Assembly (NCBI RefSeq): GCF_002117485.1
Contig: NZ_CP021032.1
Coordinates: forward strand, 248,001-312,000
DNA: 64,000 nt
Source: Rhizobium sp. NXC14
GTDB taxonomy: Bacteria; Pseudomonadota; Alphaproteobacteria; Rhizobiales; Rhizobiaceae
Reading direction: 5' to 3'
Shown here: positions 7,463-15,410 of the stretch, in pieces
Layout: each line of letters opens with the position of its first letter
Numbering within the stretch: position 1 is the stretch's first letter
The notes under the pieces: model-generated
Told to the model about the DNA's origin: nothing
Databases searched by the model: none
What the model saw: only the letters and a program-made list of their open reading frames with translations
Translations under genes and position numbers: made by a program

Positions 7463-8836
7463 TTGATATATGATGTTATCGTGGTCGGATCCGGTTTTTC
7501 GGCGATAGCCGTGACCTGCAATCTCATCGAGCAGCTTCCCGCTTCGGCGACGGTCGCCGTCGTTGGCGATGATCCCGGCTTCGGCCGCGGCACGGCATAC
7601 CGCACGGAACTTTACCTCCACCGCCTCAACGTACCCGCGGGCCGAATGAGCCTGCTGCCGCATCAGCCCGACGACTTTGTCGACTGGTTGAAAAATCGCG
7701 GGCGGCGGCCGCAGGCCGGCGATTTCGCCTCGCGCAGCGATTACGGTCTCTATGTGAGGGATATACTCGCGCAGCTGCTTCGGAAGCGGGACGGCCGCTG
7801 TCGGGTTGATTTCATCCGTGCCAAAGCGGCGGGATGCGTGGAACGTTACAACAGCACTTTGGCCTTCCATCTCGGCAATGGCGACGAGATTGCCGGCAGG
7901 AACGTGGTGCTCTGCCTCGGCGTCGGCAACGCCAAGCTGCCGGTCGACCCGGCGGCCGTACCGCTGTCGATGCGGCCGCGCATCATCGAGAACCCCTGGC
8001 GGCTCTCCTGGCTGGGACGCGTCGCATCGTCCGATAAGGTCTGCATCCTCGGTTCTGGCCTGACGATGATCGATCAGGTTCTGGCTCTGCGTGCTCACGG
8101 CCATAGGGGCAGGATTGACGTGCTTTCGCGCCGCGGGCTTGCGCCGCTCGGGCATGCGAGAAATCCTCCCGCGCCTCTGCCGATTGACGTTGAGGCGCTT
8201 CCCACGACGATCAGCGGCATATTGAAGAGCTTGCGGGCAAAGAGCAGGTCGGTCGACGACTGGCGAAGCGTGATGGATGGCCTGAGACCGCAAACACAGG
8301 CTCTCTGGCAGCGGCTTTCCAACAAGGAGCGGGCCCGCTTCCTCAGGCATGCGCTTCCCTGGTGGAACATCCACCGTCACCGCGTCGCGCCTGTCGTGTT
8401 CGACAGGTTCGACCAACTCGTCTCGGAAGGAGCCGTTCGATTCCACGCCGGCTTCCTGAAATTGCTCGAGGCCGAGGAGGGCAGGCTCGTTGCCGGATAC
8501 AGAGTTAGAGCTACAAGCGATCTCGCCGCAATCAAGGCGGATTGGCTGATCAACTGCACGGGAATGGAGCGCGCCGGCATCAGCCATTCACCGCTTTTGC
8601 AGGAAATGAACCGGTCTCAGCTGATCGCCGCCGATCCTCTCGGCCTCGGCATTCAGGTGAATGCTGCTTCCGAGGTTATAGGGTCATCCCGGATCTCGCC
8701 TGTCCGGCTGTTTGCGGTGGGCGCCTTGACGGCGGGACAATTCTGGGAAATTACCGCCGTCCCCGACATTCGGGTGCAGGCTAAGGCCGTGGTCGAAGAG
8801 ATCGTCGCGCAGCGGCGGCCGGCGGCCGAGTCATAG
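7463..8836 (+). CDS. FAD/NAD(P)-binding protein (YdhS-like, COG4529)
   Basis: About 457 residues. The Rossmann FAD motif is at the N terminus (YDVIVVGSGFSAIAVTCNLI) and the family-typical segment GFGRGTAYRTELYLHRLNVPAGRM follows. A second nucleotide-binding stretch is VCILGSGLTMIDQVLAL. YdhS-like proteins are predicted flavin oxidoreductases without a defined substrate. I prefer the TTG at 7463 because AGGGAG lies 7 bases upstream; a GTG at 7439 is the alternative. The gene diverges from tauA and shares its promoter region, so a role near sulfonate or amine metabolism is possible but unproven. Confidence 0.75.
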   Translation: MIYDVIVVGSGFSAIAVTCNLIEQLPASATVAVVGDDPGFGRGTAYRTELYLHRLNVPAGRMSLLPHQPDDFVDWLKNRGRRPQAGDFASRSDYGLYVRDILAQLLRKRDGRCRVDFIRAKAAGCVERYNSTLAFHLGNGDEIAGRNVVLCLGVGNAKLPVDPAAVPLSMRPRIIENPWRLSWLGRVASSDKVCILGSGLTMIDQVLALRAHGHRGRIDVLSRRGLAPLGHARNPPAPLPIDVEALPTTISGILKSLRAKSRSVDDWRSVMDGLRPQTQALWQRLSNKERARFLRHALPWWNIHRHRVAPVVFDRFDQLVSEGAVRFHAGFLKLLEAEEGRLVAGYRVRATSDLAAIKADWLINCTGMERAGISHSPLLQEMNRSQLIAADPLGLGIQVNAASEVIGSSRISPVRLFAVGALTAGQFWEITAVPDIRVQAKAVVEEIVAQRRPAAES

Positions 8837-8898
8837 ACCGGCTATCCCCAGGGTCACTCGGTGCTGTTGAATTGCCGGCCGCCGCCAGCTACAGTGCG

Positions 8899-8913
8899 TG
8901 GTACGCCATAATA
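8899..8913. promoter_or_regulatory. GntR operator copy 1 (TGGTACGCCATAATA)
   Basis: First of three copies of TGGTAYRCCATAATA. The core TGGT-AC/TG/TA-CCA is a near palindrome of the kind bound by FadR/FCD-type GntR regulators. It lies about 70 bases before the GntR gene start, which suggests autoregulation. Confidence 0.65.
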
Positions 8914-8979
8914 CGATTTTCGAACCTGGCTGCCGCGAGTTCTTGAGCGTGCGAAGCCGGTCCAACTCTGAGGTGCAGA

Positions 8980-9675
8980 ATGAGCGGTGCTTTCAAGGAC
9001 GCAGCAATCAGGGTCGAGCGTCCTGCGAAGACATTGCGGGAGCTGGCACTCGACAAGGTCCGCGAAGCCATCGTGAATGGGTATTTTCGCCCCGGCGACC
9101 GCCTTGTCGAACGTGACCTCTGCGCCCAGCTCGGCGTCAGCCGCACGGTGGTACGCGAGGTTCTGAGGCACCTGGAATCGGAAGGGCTCGTCGCCAATCT
9201 GCCGAACAAGGGACCGATCGTCGCGCAGCTCGACATCGAGGAAGCCAAGCAGATCTATGAGATCCGCGGCGCTCTCGAGGGTATGGCGGCGCGGCTCTGC
9301 GCGGAACGCAGAAGTCCCAAAATCGTAGCCGCGCTGGAGGAAGCCCTTGCCGGGATCCGCAACAGTTATCGCGACAACGATATGGCAGCAGTGCTGACCA
9401 ACACCTCTTCCTTCTACCAAACGCTGTTCACGATGGTCGACAGGCACGTCGCCTGGGGTGTCGTCAATCTCCTCACCGTGCGCATAAACCACCTGCGCTC
9501 GATGACGATCAAGACGGAGAGGCGCGGCATCGAAGGGCCAGCGCAGATGTCCAAGATCGTCGACGCCATCCGTCGCGGCGACGGCGAGGGCGCTTACCGG
9601 GCGGCGATGGATCATGTCGCTGCCGCGAGCGCGATTGCCGAAGCGGTGCTGTCGGCTAAGAAGTCCGCCGAGTAA
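8980..9675 (+). CDS. GntR-family regulator with FCD domain
   Basis: 231 residues. An N-terminal winged helix (about 18-85, with FRPGDRLVERDLCAQLGVSR and TVVREVLRHLESEGLV) is followed by an all-helical FCD ligand domain (about 95-215, EEAKQIYEIRGALEGMAARL). It begins a long co-directional series of catabolic genes. Three copies of a TGGTAYRCCA site in the flanking promoter regions are its probable targets. FCD regulators usually respond to an organic acid or amino-acid-like pathway intermediate; the ligand here is unknown. Confidence 0.85.
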   Translation: MSGAFKDAAIRVERPAKTLRELALDKVREAIVNGYFRPGDRLVERDLCAQLGVSRTVVREVLRHLESEGLVANLPNKGPIVAQLDIEEAKQIYEIRGALEGMAARLCAERRSPKIVAALEEALAGIRNSYRDNDMAAVLTNTSSFYQTLFTMVDRHVAWGVVNLLTVRINHLRSMTIKTERRGIEGPAQMSKIVDAIRRGDGEGAYRAAMDHVAAASAIAEAVLSAKKSAE

Positions 9676-9797
9676 CACCGGGCAACCGCGGCAGCTTCCA
9701 ATGCAAGCGGGCGAAGCCATTCGCACCATCTTCTATCATCATACGGGTTACGATGCCGGAGAGTCTACACTCTTGACACCCAGTTTGTCCGATGTGA

Positions 9798-9812
9798 TGG
9801 TATGCCATAATA
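9798..9812. promoter_or_regulatory. GntR operator copy 2 (TGGTATGCCATAATA)
   Basis: Second copy of the shared 15-mer, differing from copies 1 and 3 only at the two central positions. It lies 337 bases upstream of the DUF1185 gene and just before a TTGACA, so it may control a distal promoter. Confidence 0.65.
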
Positions 9813-10093
9813 AATAATATCCAAGTTGACATGGATTGGCTTGAGTCCTTCTGCCTTGCAGCCTCCCTGCGAGCCGGTGGGCCGCCGTGCGCACGGGCTG
9901 TGTCAGCTGACAACAATGGACAGGAACGAAGAGACTATCGGGGACTAAACGACCTTATTGCGCCCCGAGCAAATGCCTTCGTGGCCCATGCAGAGGCTGG
10001 CGAAGCGTCATCTATTGTTTTCTGGCGAATATCCTGAACGGCGCTTGGCTCTGTCGACGCCGCGCCTACAACGAACTTGACAGTCAGATAATA

Positions 10094-10108
10094 TGGTATA
10101 CCATAATA
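10094..10108. promoter_or_regulatory. GntR operator copy 3 (TGGTATACCATAATA)
   Basis: Third copy, containing the perfect palindrome TGGTATACCA, 27 bases before the GTG start of the DUF1185 gene. It is positioned to block transcription of the whole catabolic cluster. Confidence 0.7.
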
Positions 10109-10134
10109 CACATTAACGAGATTGAGGTGTTCAG

Positions 10135-10737
10135 GTGGCCATTCAAATTCGCAAGACGGGACTGCTGATCGAAACGACGCTAATCGAAGGCGGCAAGGCC
10201 GCGGCCGTGCCGCTGAAGCTGTTCTCCGCCTATGCTGTCGTGAAGAACCCCTGGGCAGGGCAGGGCTTCGTCGAAGACCTCAAGCCCAAAATTCATGCGG
10301 GCGCGCCGGTGCTTGGCGAGTTGCTCACCAAGATGATCGTCGATGCCGTCGGGTCGGGCGAGGCTGTCGAAGCCTATGGAAAATCCGCCGTTGTCGGCCT
10401 GGACGGCGAGATCGAACACGCGTCCGCGCTCATTCACACGCTGCGCTTCGGCAACTTCTATCGCCATGCCGTCGGTGCCAAATCCTATCTCGCCTTCTGT
10501 AACACACGCGGCCCTGCCAATGCGCCGATCATGATCCCGCTGATGGACAAGAATGACGAAGGCCGCCGCTCGCACTATCTGACCATCCAGACCTCGATCC
10601 CCGACGCGCCTGCTGCCGACGAGATCGTCGTGGCTCTCGGCGCTTCGGTCGGCGGACGTCCGCATCACCGCATTGGCGACCGTTACCAGGATCTGAAAGA
10701 CCTGGGGCAGGACGTCACCAATCCTGCGGGCGTTTGA
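10135..10737 (+). CDS. DUF1185 'amino acid synthesis' family protein
   Basis: 200 residues from a GTG start. The family pattern is clear in VVKNPWAGQGFVEDL, the central HTLRFGNFYRHAVGAKSYL and the C-terminal GGRPHHRIGDRYQDL. The family name 'amino acid synthesis protein' is a database label without a proven reaction. It is the first gene after the operator, followed 14 bases later by an alpha/beta hydrolase. Its repeated company with monooxygenase-type catabolic genes suggests a role in ring opening or amide chemistry, which is inference. Confidence 0.8.
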   Translation: MAIQIRKTGLLIETTLIEGGKAAAVPLKLFSAYAVVKNPWAGQGFVEDLKPKIHAGAPVLGELLTKMIVDAVGSGEAVEAYGKSAVVGLDGEIEHASALIHTLRFGNFYRHAVGAKSYLAFCNTRGPANAPIMIPLMDKNDEGRRSHYLTIQTSIPDAPAADEIVVALGASVGGRPHHRIGDRYQDLKDLGQDVTNPAGV

Positions 10738-10751
10738 GGGAGCGCTCTGAC

Positions 10752-11597
10752 ATGCTGACAGCCAGATCGAGCAAAGACGCCGCTGCAGCAACGAGCGCCG
10801 CCGGTGCCTTGCCCCGAAAGAGGACGGCAAGCGGAACGGCCTATCACGAGTCCGGTAGCGGGGAACCGCTGGTTCTGATCCATGGCGTCGGCATGCGGCT
10901 CGAGGCCTGGGCTCCGCAGATCGCCTTTCTATCGGCCGGTCATCGCGTCATCGCTGTCGATATGCCGGGACACGGCGAGAGCGCGAAGCTGGCGGCGGGC
11001 AGCCGCCTCGAGGAGTTCGTCGCCTGGTTCGGGCGCTTTCTCGACGACATGGCGATCGAAATGACGAATGTCGCCGGACATTCCATGGGGGCGTTGGTCT
11101 CCGGCGGGGCGGCGGCGACCTTCGGCGAACGGATCAGCCGTGTCGCATATCTCAACGGCGTCTACAGGCGCGACCCTGAAGCAAAGGCTGCCGTCCTTGC
11201 GCGGGCTGCCGCCATTCCGGTAACGGGGGTTGACAAGGAAGGCCCCCTGGCTCGCTGGTTCGGCGACGATCCGGACAGCCTCGTTGCGCGTGAATTGACA
11301 CGGGAATGGCTGAGCCTCGTCGATCCGGAAGGCTATGCCGTCGCTTACGCTGCCTTCGCCGGAGGAGACGAAACTTACGCCGATCGCTGGAAGGACGTCC
11401 GCGGCCCGGCCCTGTTCCTGACGGGATCGGATGATCCGAACTCGACGCCTCTGATGGCAACGCAGATGGCGGCGCTTGCGCCCAAGGGCTGGGCCCGCAT
11501 CGTCGAAGGTCATCGTCACATGGTGAACCTGACCGCGCCGGATATCGTCAATTCGCTGCTCGCTGAGTGGCTGTCGTTCGGGGAGGATGAACGATGA
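10752..11597 (+). CDS. Alpha/beta hydrolase of the monooxygenase cluster
   Basis: 281 residues. The oxyanion region is LVLIHGVGMRLEAW, the nucleophile Ser111 is in VAGHSMGALVSGG, the acid is near LTGSDDPNS and the base in VEGHRHMVN. Residues 1-30 are a low-complexity Ala-rich leader. I chose the ATG at 10752, preceded by GAGGGAG, over a TTG at 10734. It overlaps the flavin reductase ATG (ATGA). Together with the next two genes it recalls the RutD/RutF/RutA logic of pyrimidine ring opening, although the proteins are not clearly Rut members. Confidence 0.85.
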   Translation: MLTARSSKDAAAATSAAGALPRKRTASGTAYHESGSGEPLVLIHGVGMRLEAWAPQIAFLSAGHRVIAVDMPGHGESAKLAAGSRLEEFVAWFGRFLDDMAIEMTNVAGHSMGALVSGGAAATFGERISRVAYLNGVYRRDPEAKAAVLARAAAIPVTGVDKEGPLARWFGDDPDSLVARELTREWLSLVDPEGYAVAYAAFAGGDETYADRWKDVRGPALFLTGSDDPNSTPLMATQMAALAPKGWARIVEGHRHMVNLTAPDIVNSLLAEWLSFGEDER

Positions 11598-12529
11598 CAA
11601 TCCAGACTGTCGATCCCAGGGCGTTGCGAGATGCATTCGGGGCTTTTCCGACCGGCGTGACCGTCGTCACCGCCTGCGACGGCGAGGGGAATCCGATCGG
11701 GTTCACGGCGAATTCATTCACTTCGGTCTCCCTCAACCCGCCACTGCTCCTCGTTTGCCTTGCCAAGACATCGCGCAACTTCGCCACCATGACCGGCGCG
11801 CGGCATTTCGCGATCAATGTGCTGTCGGAAACGCAGAAGGACGTGTCAAATACCTTCGCGCGCCCTGTTGAAGACCGATTTGCGGCGGTCGAATGGACCA
11901 AAGGGGCGGCAGGCTGCCCGGTCTTCTCGAACGTAGCAGCATGGTTCGAATGCGCCATGGAAGAGGTCATCGAGGCCGGCGACCACGTCATCCTGATGGG
12001 ACGCATCGAATCCTTCGACAATAGCGGCCGCAACGGTCTCGGTTATGCCCGCGGCGGCTACTTCACGCCGACGCTCGCAAGCAAGGCGGTTTCGGCGGCA
12101 GCCGAAGGCAACATCGAACTTGCGGCCGTCGTCGAACGCCGCGGCGAGGTTCTGCTCCTCGGCGAGGAGGTGCTTTCCCTTCCAAGCATCGACGCCCATG
12201 ACGGCAACCCGACCGAGGCGCTGGAAAAATACCTGGAGACATCAACCGGGCTGAACGTCAGCATCGGCTTTCTCTATTCCGTCTACGAGGGCAAGAGCGA
12301 CGGCAAGCAGCACATCGTCTACCACGCCGTCGCCGGCGATGGGGAACCGGCGAGCGGCAGGTTCCTGAAACCGGACGCTTTGTCGGGTGCGCAATTCAAG
12401 ACCAGTTCGACTGCCGACATCGTCACCCGTTTCGCGATGGAAAGCTCGATCGGCAATTTCGGCGTCTATTTCGGTGACGAGACCGGCGGCAAAGTTCATC
12501 CCATTCCAGCCAAGGGCGCAAAAGCATGA
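11594..12529 (+). CDS. Flavin reductase with extra C-terminal domain
   Basis: 311 residues. Residues 1-165 form a flavin reductase-like FMN-binding split barrel (FPTGVTVVTACDGEGNPIGF, then TANSFTSVSLNPPLLLVCLA). Residues about 175-300 form a second domain that resembles a Nudix-type fold (EALEKYLETSTGLNVSIGFL). A simple flavin reductase is about 165 residues, so this is a two-domain version. It probably supplies reduced flavin to the luciferase-like monooxygenase whose ATG overlaps its stop. Confidence 0.85.
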   Translation: MTIQTVDPRALRDAFGAFPTGVTVVTACDGEGNPIGFTANSFTSVSLNPPLLLVCLAKTSRNFATMTGARHFAINVLSETQKDVSNTFARPVEDRFAAVEWTKGAAGCPVFSNVAAWFECAMEEVIEAGDHVILMGRIESFDNSGRNGLGYARGGYFTPTLASKAVSAAAEGNIELAAVVERRGEVLLLGEEVLSLPSIDAHDGNPTEALEKYLETSTGLNVSIGFLYSVYEGKSDGKQHIVYHAVAGDGEPASGRFLKPDALSGAQFKTSSTADIVTRFAMESSIGNFGVYFGDETGGKVHPIPAKGAKA

Positions 12530-13566
12530 AGTTCTCCCTCTTCGTCCATATGGAACGGCTCGACGCCAGCCAGAGCCACAAGAGCCTCTACGACGAATTC
12601 GTCGCGCTCTGCGAGATCGCCGACCAGGGCGGCATGCATGCGATCTGGACGGGCGAGCACCATGGGATGGATTTTACTATCGCGCCCAACCCGTTCGTCA
12701 CCATTGCCGATCTCGCCCGCCGCACATCCCGGGCAAGGCTTGGCACCGGGACGGTGATCGCCCCCTTCTGGCATCCGATCAAGCTTGCCGGCGAAGCTGC
12801 CATGACCGACATCATCTGCGACGGGAGGCTAGATATCGGCATTGCCCGCGGCGCCTATTCCTTCGAATATGAACGTCTGCTGCCTGGTCTCGATGCCTGG
12901 GGCGCCGGCCAGCGGATGCGCGAGCTCATCCCGGCGGTCAAGGGCATATGGAAGGGCGACTATGCCCATGACGGGGAGTTCTTCAAGTTCCCCGCGACGA
13001 CCTCGGCGCCGAAGCCGCTGCAGCAGCCGCACCCGCCGATCTGGGTTGCGGCGCGCGATCCGAACTCGCATGAATTCGCCGTCGCCAACGGCTGCAACGT
13101 CCAGGTCACGCCGCTCTGGCAAGGTGACGACGAGGTTCAGTCGCTGATTGACCGCTTCAACGATGCCTGCGCCAAGAATCCTGAAATCGAGCGGCCGAAG
13201 ATCATGCTGCTGCGCCACACCTATGTCGGCTCGTCGGAAGAAGACGTCGCCCAGGCAGCCCATGAGCTCAGCGTTTACTACAACTATTTCTTCGCCTGGT
13301 TCAAGAATGAGAAGCCGGTCAACCAAGGCCTGATCGAGCGGATTCCGGACGAGCAGATCCGAGCGAATGCGATGCTGTCGGATCAGGTCATGCGCACCAA
13401 CAATGTCGTTGGCGACGCCGAGACCGTTATCGCGAGGCTGAAGGCCTATGAAGCGCTCGGTTACGACGAATATTCCTTCTGGATCGACACCGGCATGAGT
13501 TTCGAGCGCAAGAAGGCGTCGCTCGAGCGCTTCATCACCGAGGTCATGCCGGCATTTCAGGAGTAG
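12526..13566 (+). CDS. LLM-class flavin-dependent monooxygenase
   Basis: 346 residues with the bacterial luciferase-like fold: MKFSLFVHMERLDASQSHKS at the N terminus, WTGEHHGMDFTIAPNPF, RARLGTGTVIAPFWHPIKLA and GRLDIGIARGAYSFEY. Such enzymes use reduced flavin and oxygen to hydroxylate or cleave C-C, C-N or C-S bonds. Coupling by ATGA overlap to a flavin reductase gives the classic two-component monooxygenase. The substrate is unknown. Confidence 0.88.
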   Translation: MKFSLFVHMERLDASQSHKSLYDEFVALCEIADQGGMHAIWTGEHHGMDFTIAPNPFVTIADLARRTSRARLGTGTVIAPFWHPIKLAGEAAMTDIICDGRLDIGIARGAYSFEYERLLPGLDAWGAGQRMRELIPAVKGIWKGDYAHDGEFFKFPATTSAPKPLQQPHPPIWVAARDPNSHEFAVANGCNVQVTPLWQGDDEVQSLIDRFNDACAKNPEIERPKIMLLRHTYVGSSEEDVAQAAHELSVYYNYFFAWFKNEKPVNQGLIERIPDEQIRANAMLSDQVMRTNNVVGDAETVIARLKAYEALGYDEYSFWIDTGMSFERKKASLERFITEVMPAFQE

Positions 13567-13570
13567 GACC

Positions 13571-15034
13571 ATGCGGCGTTTCCAACATTATATCGGCGGC
13601 GAGTTCTCTGACGGCGAGGCTCATTATCCCAGCATCGATCCGGCGACCGGCACGGTCTGGGCTGAGATGCCGGAAGCGCGCGAGGGCGATGTCGACCGGG
13701 CCGTGAACGCTGCCGAAAAGGCGCTATACGACAGTCCCTGGGCGAAGATGACGGCGACGCAACGCGGCAAGCTGCTCTACAGGCTGGCTGACCTCGTTGC
13801 CGCCAACGCGCAGGTTCTCGCCGAACTGGAGACGCGCGATACCGGCAAGATCATCCGCGAAACATCCGCGCAGATCGCTTATGTCGCCGAGTACTATCGT
13901 TATTATGCCGGCATAGCAGACAAGATCGAAGGCTCCTATCTGCCGATCGACAAGCCCGACATGGATGTCTGGCTTCGCCGCGAGCCAATCGGCGTCGTTG
14001 CCATGGTCGTGCCGTGGAACAGCCAGCTCTTCCTGTCGGCGGTCAAGATCGGTCCGGCGCTCGCCGCCGGCTGCACGATGGTGGTCAAAGCCTCGGAAGA
14101 CGGCCCGGCGCCGCTTCTCGAATTTGCGCGTCTCGTGCACGAGGCGGGCTTTCCCGCCGGCGTCGTCAATATCATCACCGGTTTCGGCGCCTCCTGCGGC
14201 GCTGCCCTCGGCCGCCATCCGAAGGTGGCCCACGTCGCCTTCACCGGCGGTCCTGAAACCGCGCGGCAGGTGGTTCGCAACTCGGCAGAAAATCTTGCTT
14301 CCACCTCGCTCGAACTCGGCGGCAAGTCGCCCTTCATCGTCTTTGCCGATGCCGATCTCGAAAGCGCCGCCAACGCCCAGGTCGCGGGCATCTTCGCCGC
14401 AACGGGACAAAGCTGCGTTGCCGGATCACGCCTGATCGTCGAGCGCAGCGTCAAGGACAAATTCGTCGCCCTGCTGCGACAGAAGGCTGAGGCGATCCGG
14501 ATCGGCGCACCACTCGACATGGCGACAGAGGTCGGCCCGCTCGCCACCAAGCGCCAGCAGGACAATATCGGCGCCCTCGTCGAAAAGTCGATCGAAAGCG
14601 GCGCCCGTCTCGTGACCGGCGGCAGCAAGATCGACGGCGAAGGTTTTTACTTCCCGCCGACGATCCTCGATTGCGACAATGTCGCCTCGCCCTCGCTGAT
14701 CGAGGAATTCTTCGGACCGGTCCTGTCGGTCGTATCCTTCGAGACCGAGGCCGAGGCGCTGCGGCTTGCCAACGATACCCGCTATGGCCTCGCCTCCGGC
14801 CTCTTCACCCAGAACCTGACACGGGCGCATCGGCTGATGAAGGGCATCCGCGCCGGCATTGTCTGGGTCAATACTTACCGTGCCGTCTCGCCGATCGCGC
14901 CGTTCGGCGGGTTCGGCCTGTCCGGCCACGGCAGGGAAGGCGGCATGGCCGCGGCGCTCGATTACACCCGCACCAAGACGATCTGGCTCCGGACGTCGGA
15001 CGATCCGATCCCCGATCCCTTCGTGATGAGATGA
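13571..15034 (+). CDS. Aldehyde dehydrogenase
   Basis: 487 residues, full-length NAD(P)-dependent aldehyde dehydrogenase. VVPWNSQLFLSAVKIGPALA is the cofactor-binding segment, the general base Glu is in LELGGKSPF and the catalytic Cys is in ATGQSCVAGSR. It starts 4 bases after the monooxygenase stop and its own stop overlaps the NIPSNAP start. It probably oxidises the aldehyde released by the monooxygenase or hydrolase. Confidence 0.9.
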   Translation: MRRFQHYIGGEFSDGEAHYPSIDPATGTVWAEMPEAREGDVDRAVNAAEKALYDSPWAKMTATQRGKLLYRLADLVAANAQVLAELETRDTGKIIRETSAQIAYVAEYYRYYAGIADKIEGSYLPIDKPDMDVWLRREPIGVVAMVVPWNSQLFLSAVKIGPALAAGCTMVVKASEDGPAPLLEFARLVHEAGFPAGVVNIITGFGASCGAALGRHPKVAHVAFTGGPETARQVVRNSAENLASTSLELGGKSPFIVFADADLESAANAQVAGIFAATGQSCVAGSRLIVERSVKDKFVALLRQKAEAIRIGAPLDMATEVGPLATKRQQDNIGALVEKSIESGARLVTGGSKIDGEGFYFPPTILDCDNVASPSLIEEFFGPVLSVVSFETEAEALRLANDTRYGLASGLFTQNLTRAHRLMKGIRAGIVWVNTYRAVSPIAPFGGFGLSGHGREGGMAAALDYTRTKTIWLRTSDDPIPDPFVMR

Positions 15035-15363
15035 CGCCGATGTTTTACGAAATCCGGACCTATCGGCTGAAGAACGGCGCGATCCCGCAATATCTCAAGG
15101 TCCTCGAGGAAGAGGGTATCGAGATCCAGAAGAGCCATCTCGGCACGCTGGTCGGCTACTTCTTCTCGGAGATCGGGACGATCAACGAAATCGTTCACAT
15201 CTGGGCCTTTGCGAGCCTGGACGAGCGCGAGGCGCGCCGTCAACGGCTTTTGGCCGATCCCCGGTGGCAGGCGTTCCTGCCCAAGATTCGCGATCTGATC
15301 GAGGTGGCGGAAAACAAGATTATGAAGCCAGCAAGCTTTTCTCCCAGGAGCGAGGCGCACTGA
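15031..15363 (+). CDS. NIPSNAP-family protein
   Basis: 110 residues. MFYEIRTYRLKNGAIPQYLK and VGYFFSEIGTINEIVHIWAF are typical of NIPSNAP/dimeric alpha-beta barrel proteins. The ATG overlaps the aldehyde dehydrogenase stop (ATGA). NIPSNAP proteins are often found with flavin monooxygenases in catabolic operons, but their reaction is not established. It ends the enzymatic part of the cluster; the importer genes follow after 47 bases. Confidence 0.85.
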   Translation: MTPMFYEIRTYRLKNGAIPQYLKVLEEEGIEIQKSHLGTLVGYFFSEIGTINEIVHIWAFASLDEREARRQRLLADPRWQAFLPKIRDLIEVAENKIMKPASFSPRSEAH

Positions 15364-15410
15364 CGGCATAAGGCATACCGTAGGACAAACCAGAACAAGG
15401 ATAAGGGAAC

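Larger units (their letters stand above)
9676..10134. other. Promoter region of the monooxygenase cluster
   Basis: About 460 bases between the GntR gene and the DUF1185 gene. It contains two GntR-type operators (9798-9812 and 10094-10108) and a TTGACA at 9826-9831. Short frames are present (for example 9831-10037), but none has convincing protein character. It may hold two promoters, or an unrecognised leader or small RNA. Confidence 0.5.

Noticed and set aside
7307..8587. Minus-strand 426-codon frame opposite the FAD protein.
   Set aside because: The plus-strand frame has a clear Rossmann motif; the minus frame has none and would run into the tauA promoter.
9831..10037. A 68-codon frame in the leader before DUF1185.
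   Set aside because: No good ribosome site and no convincing protein pattern; it lies in a regulatory region with two operators.
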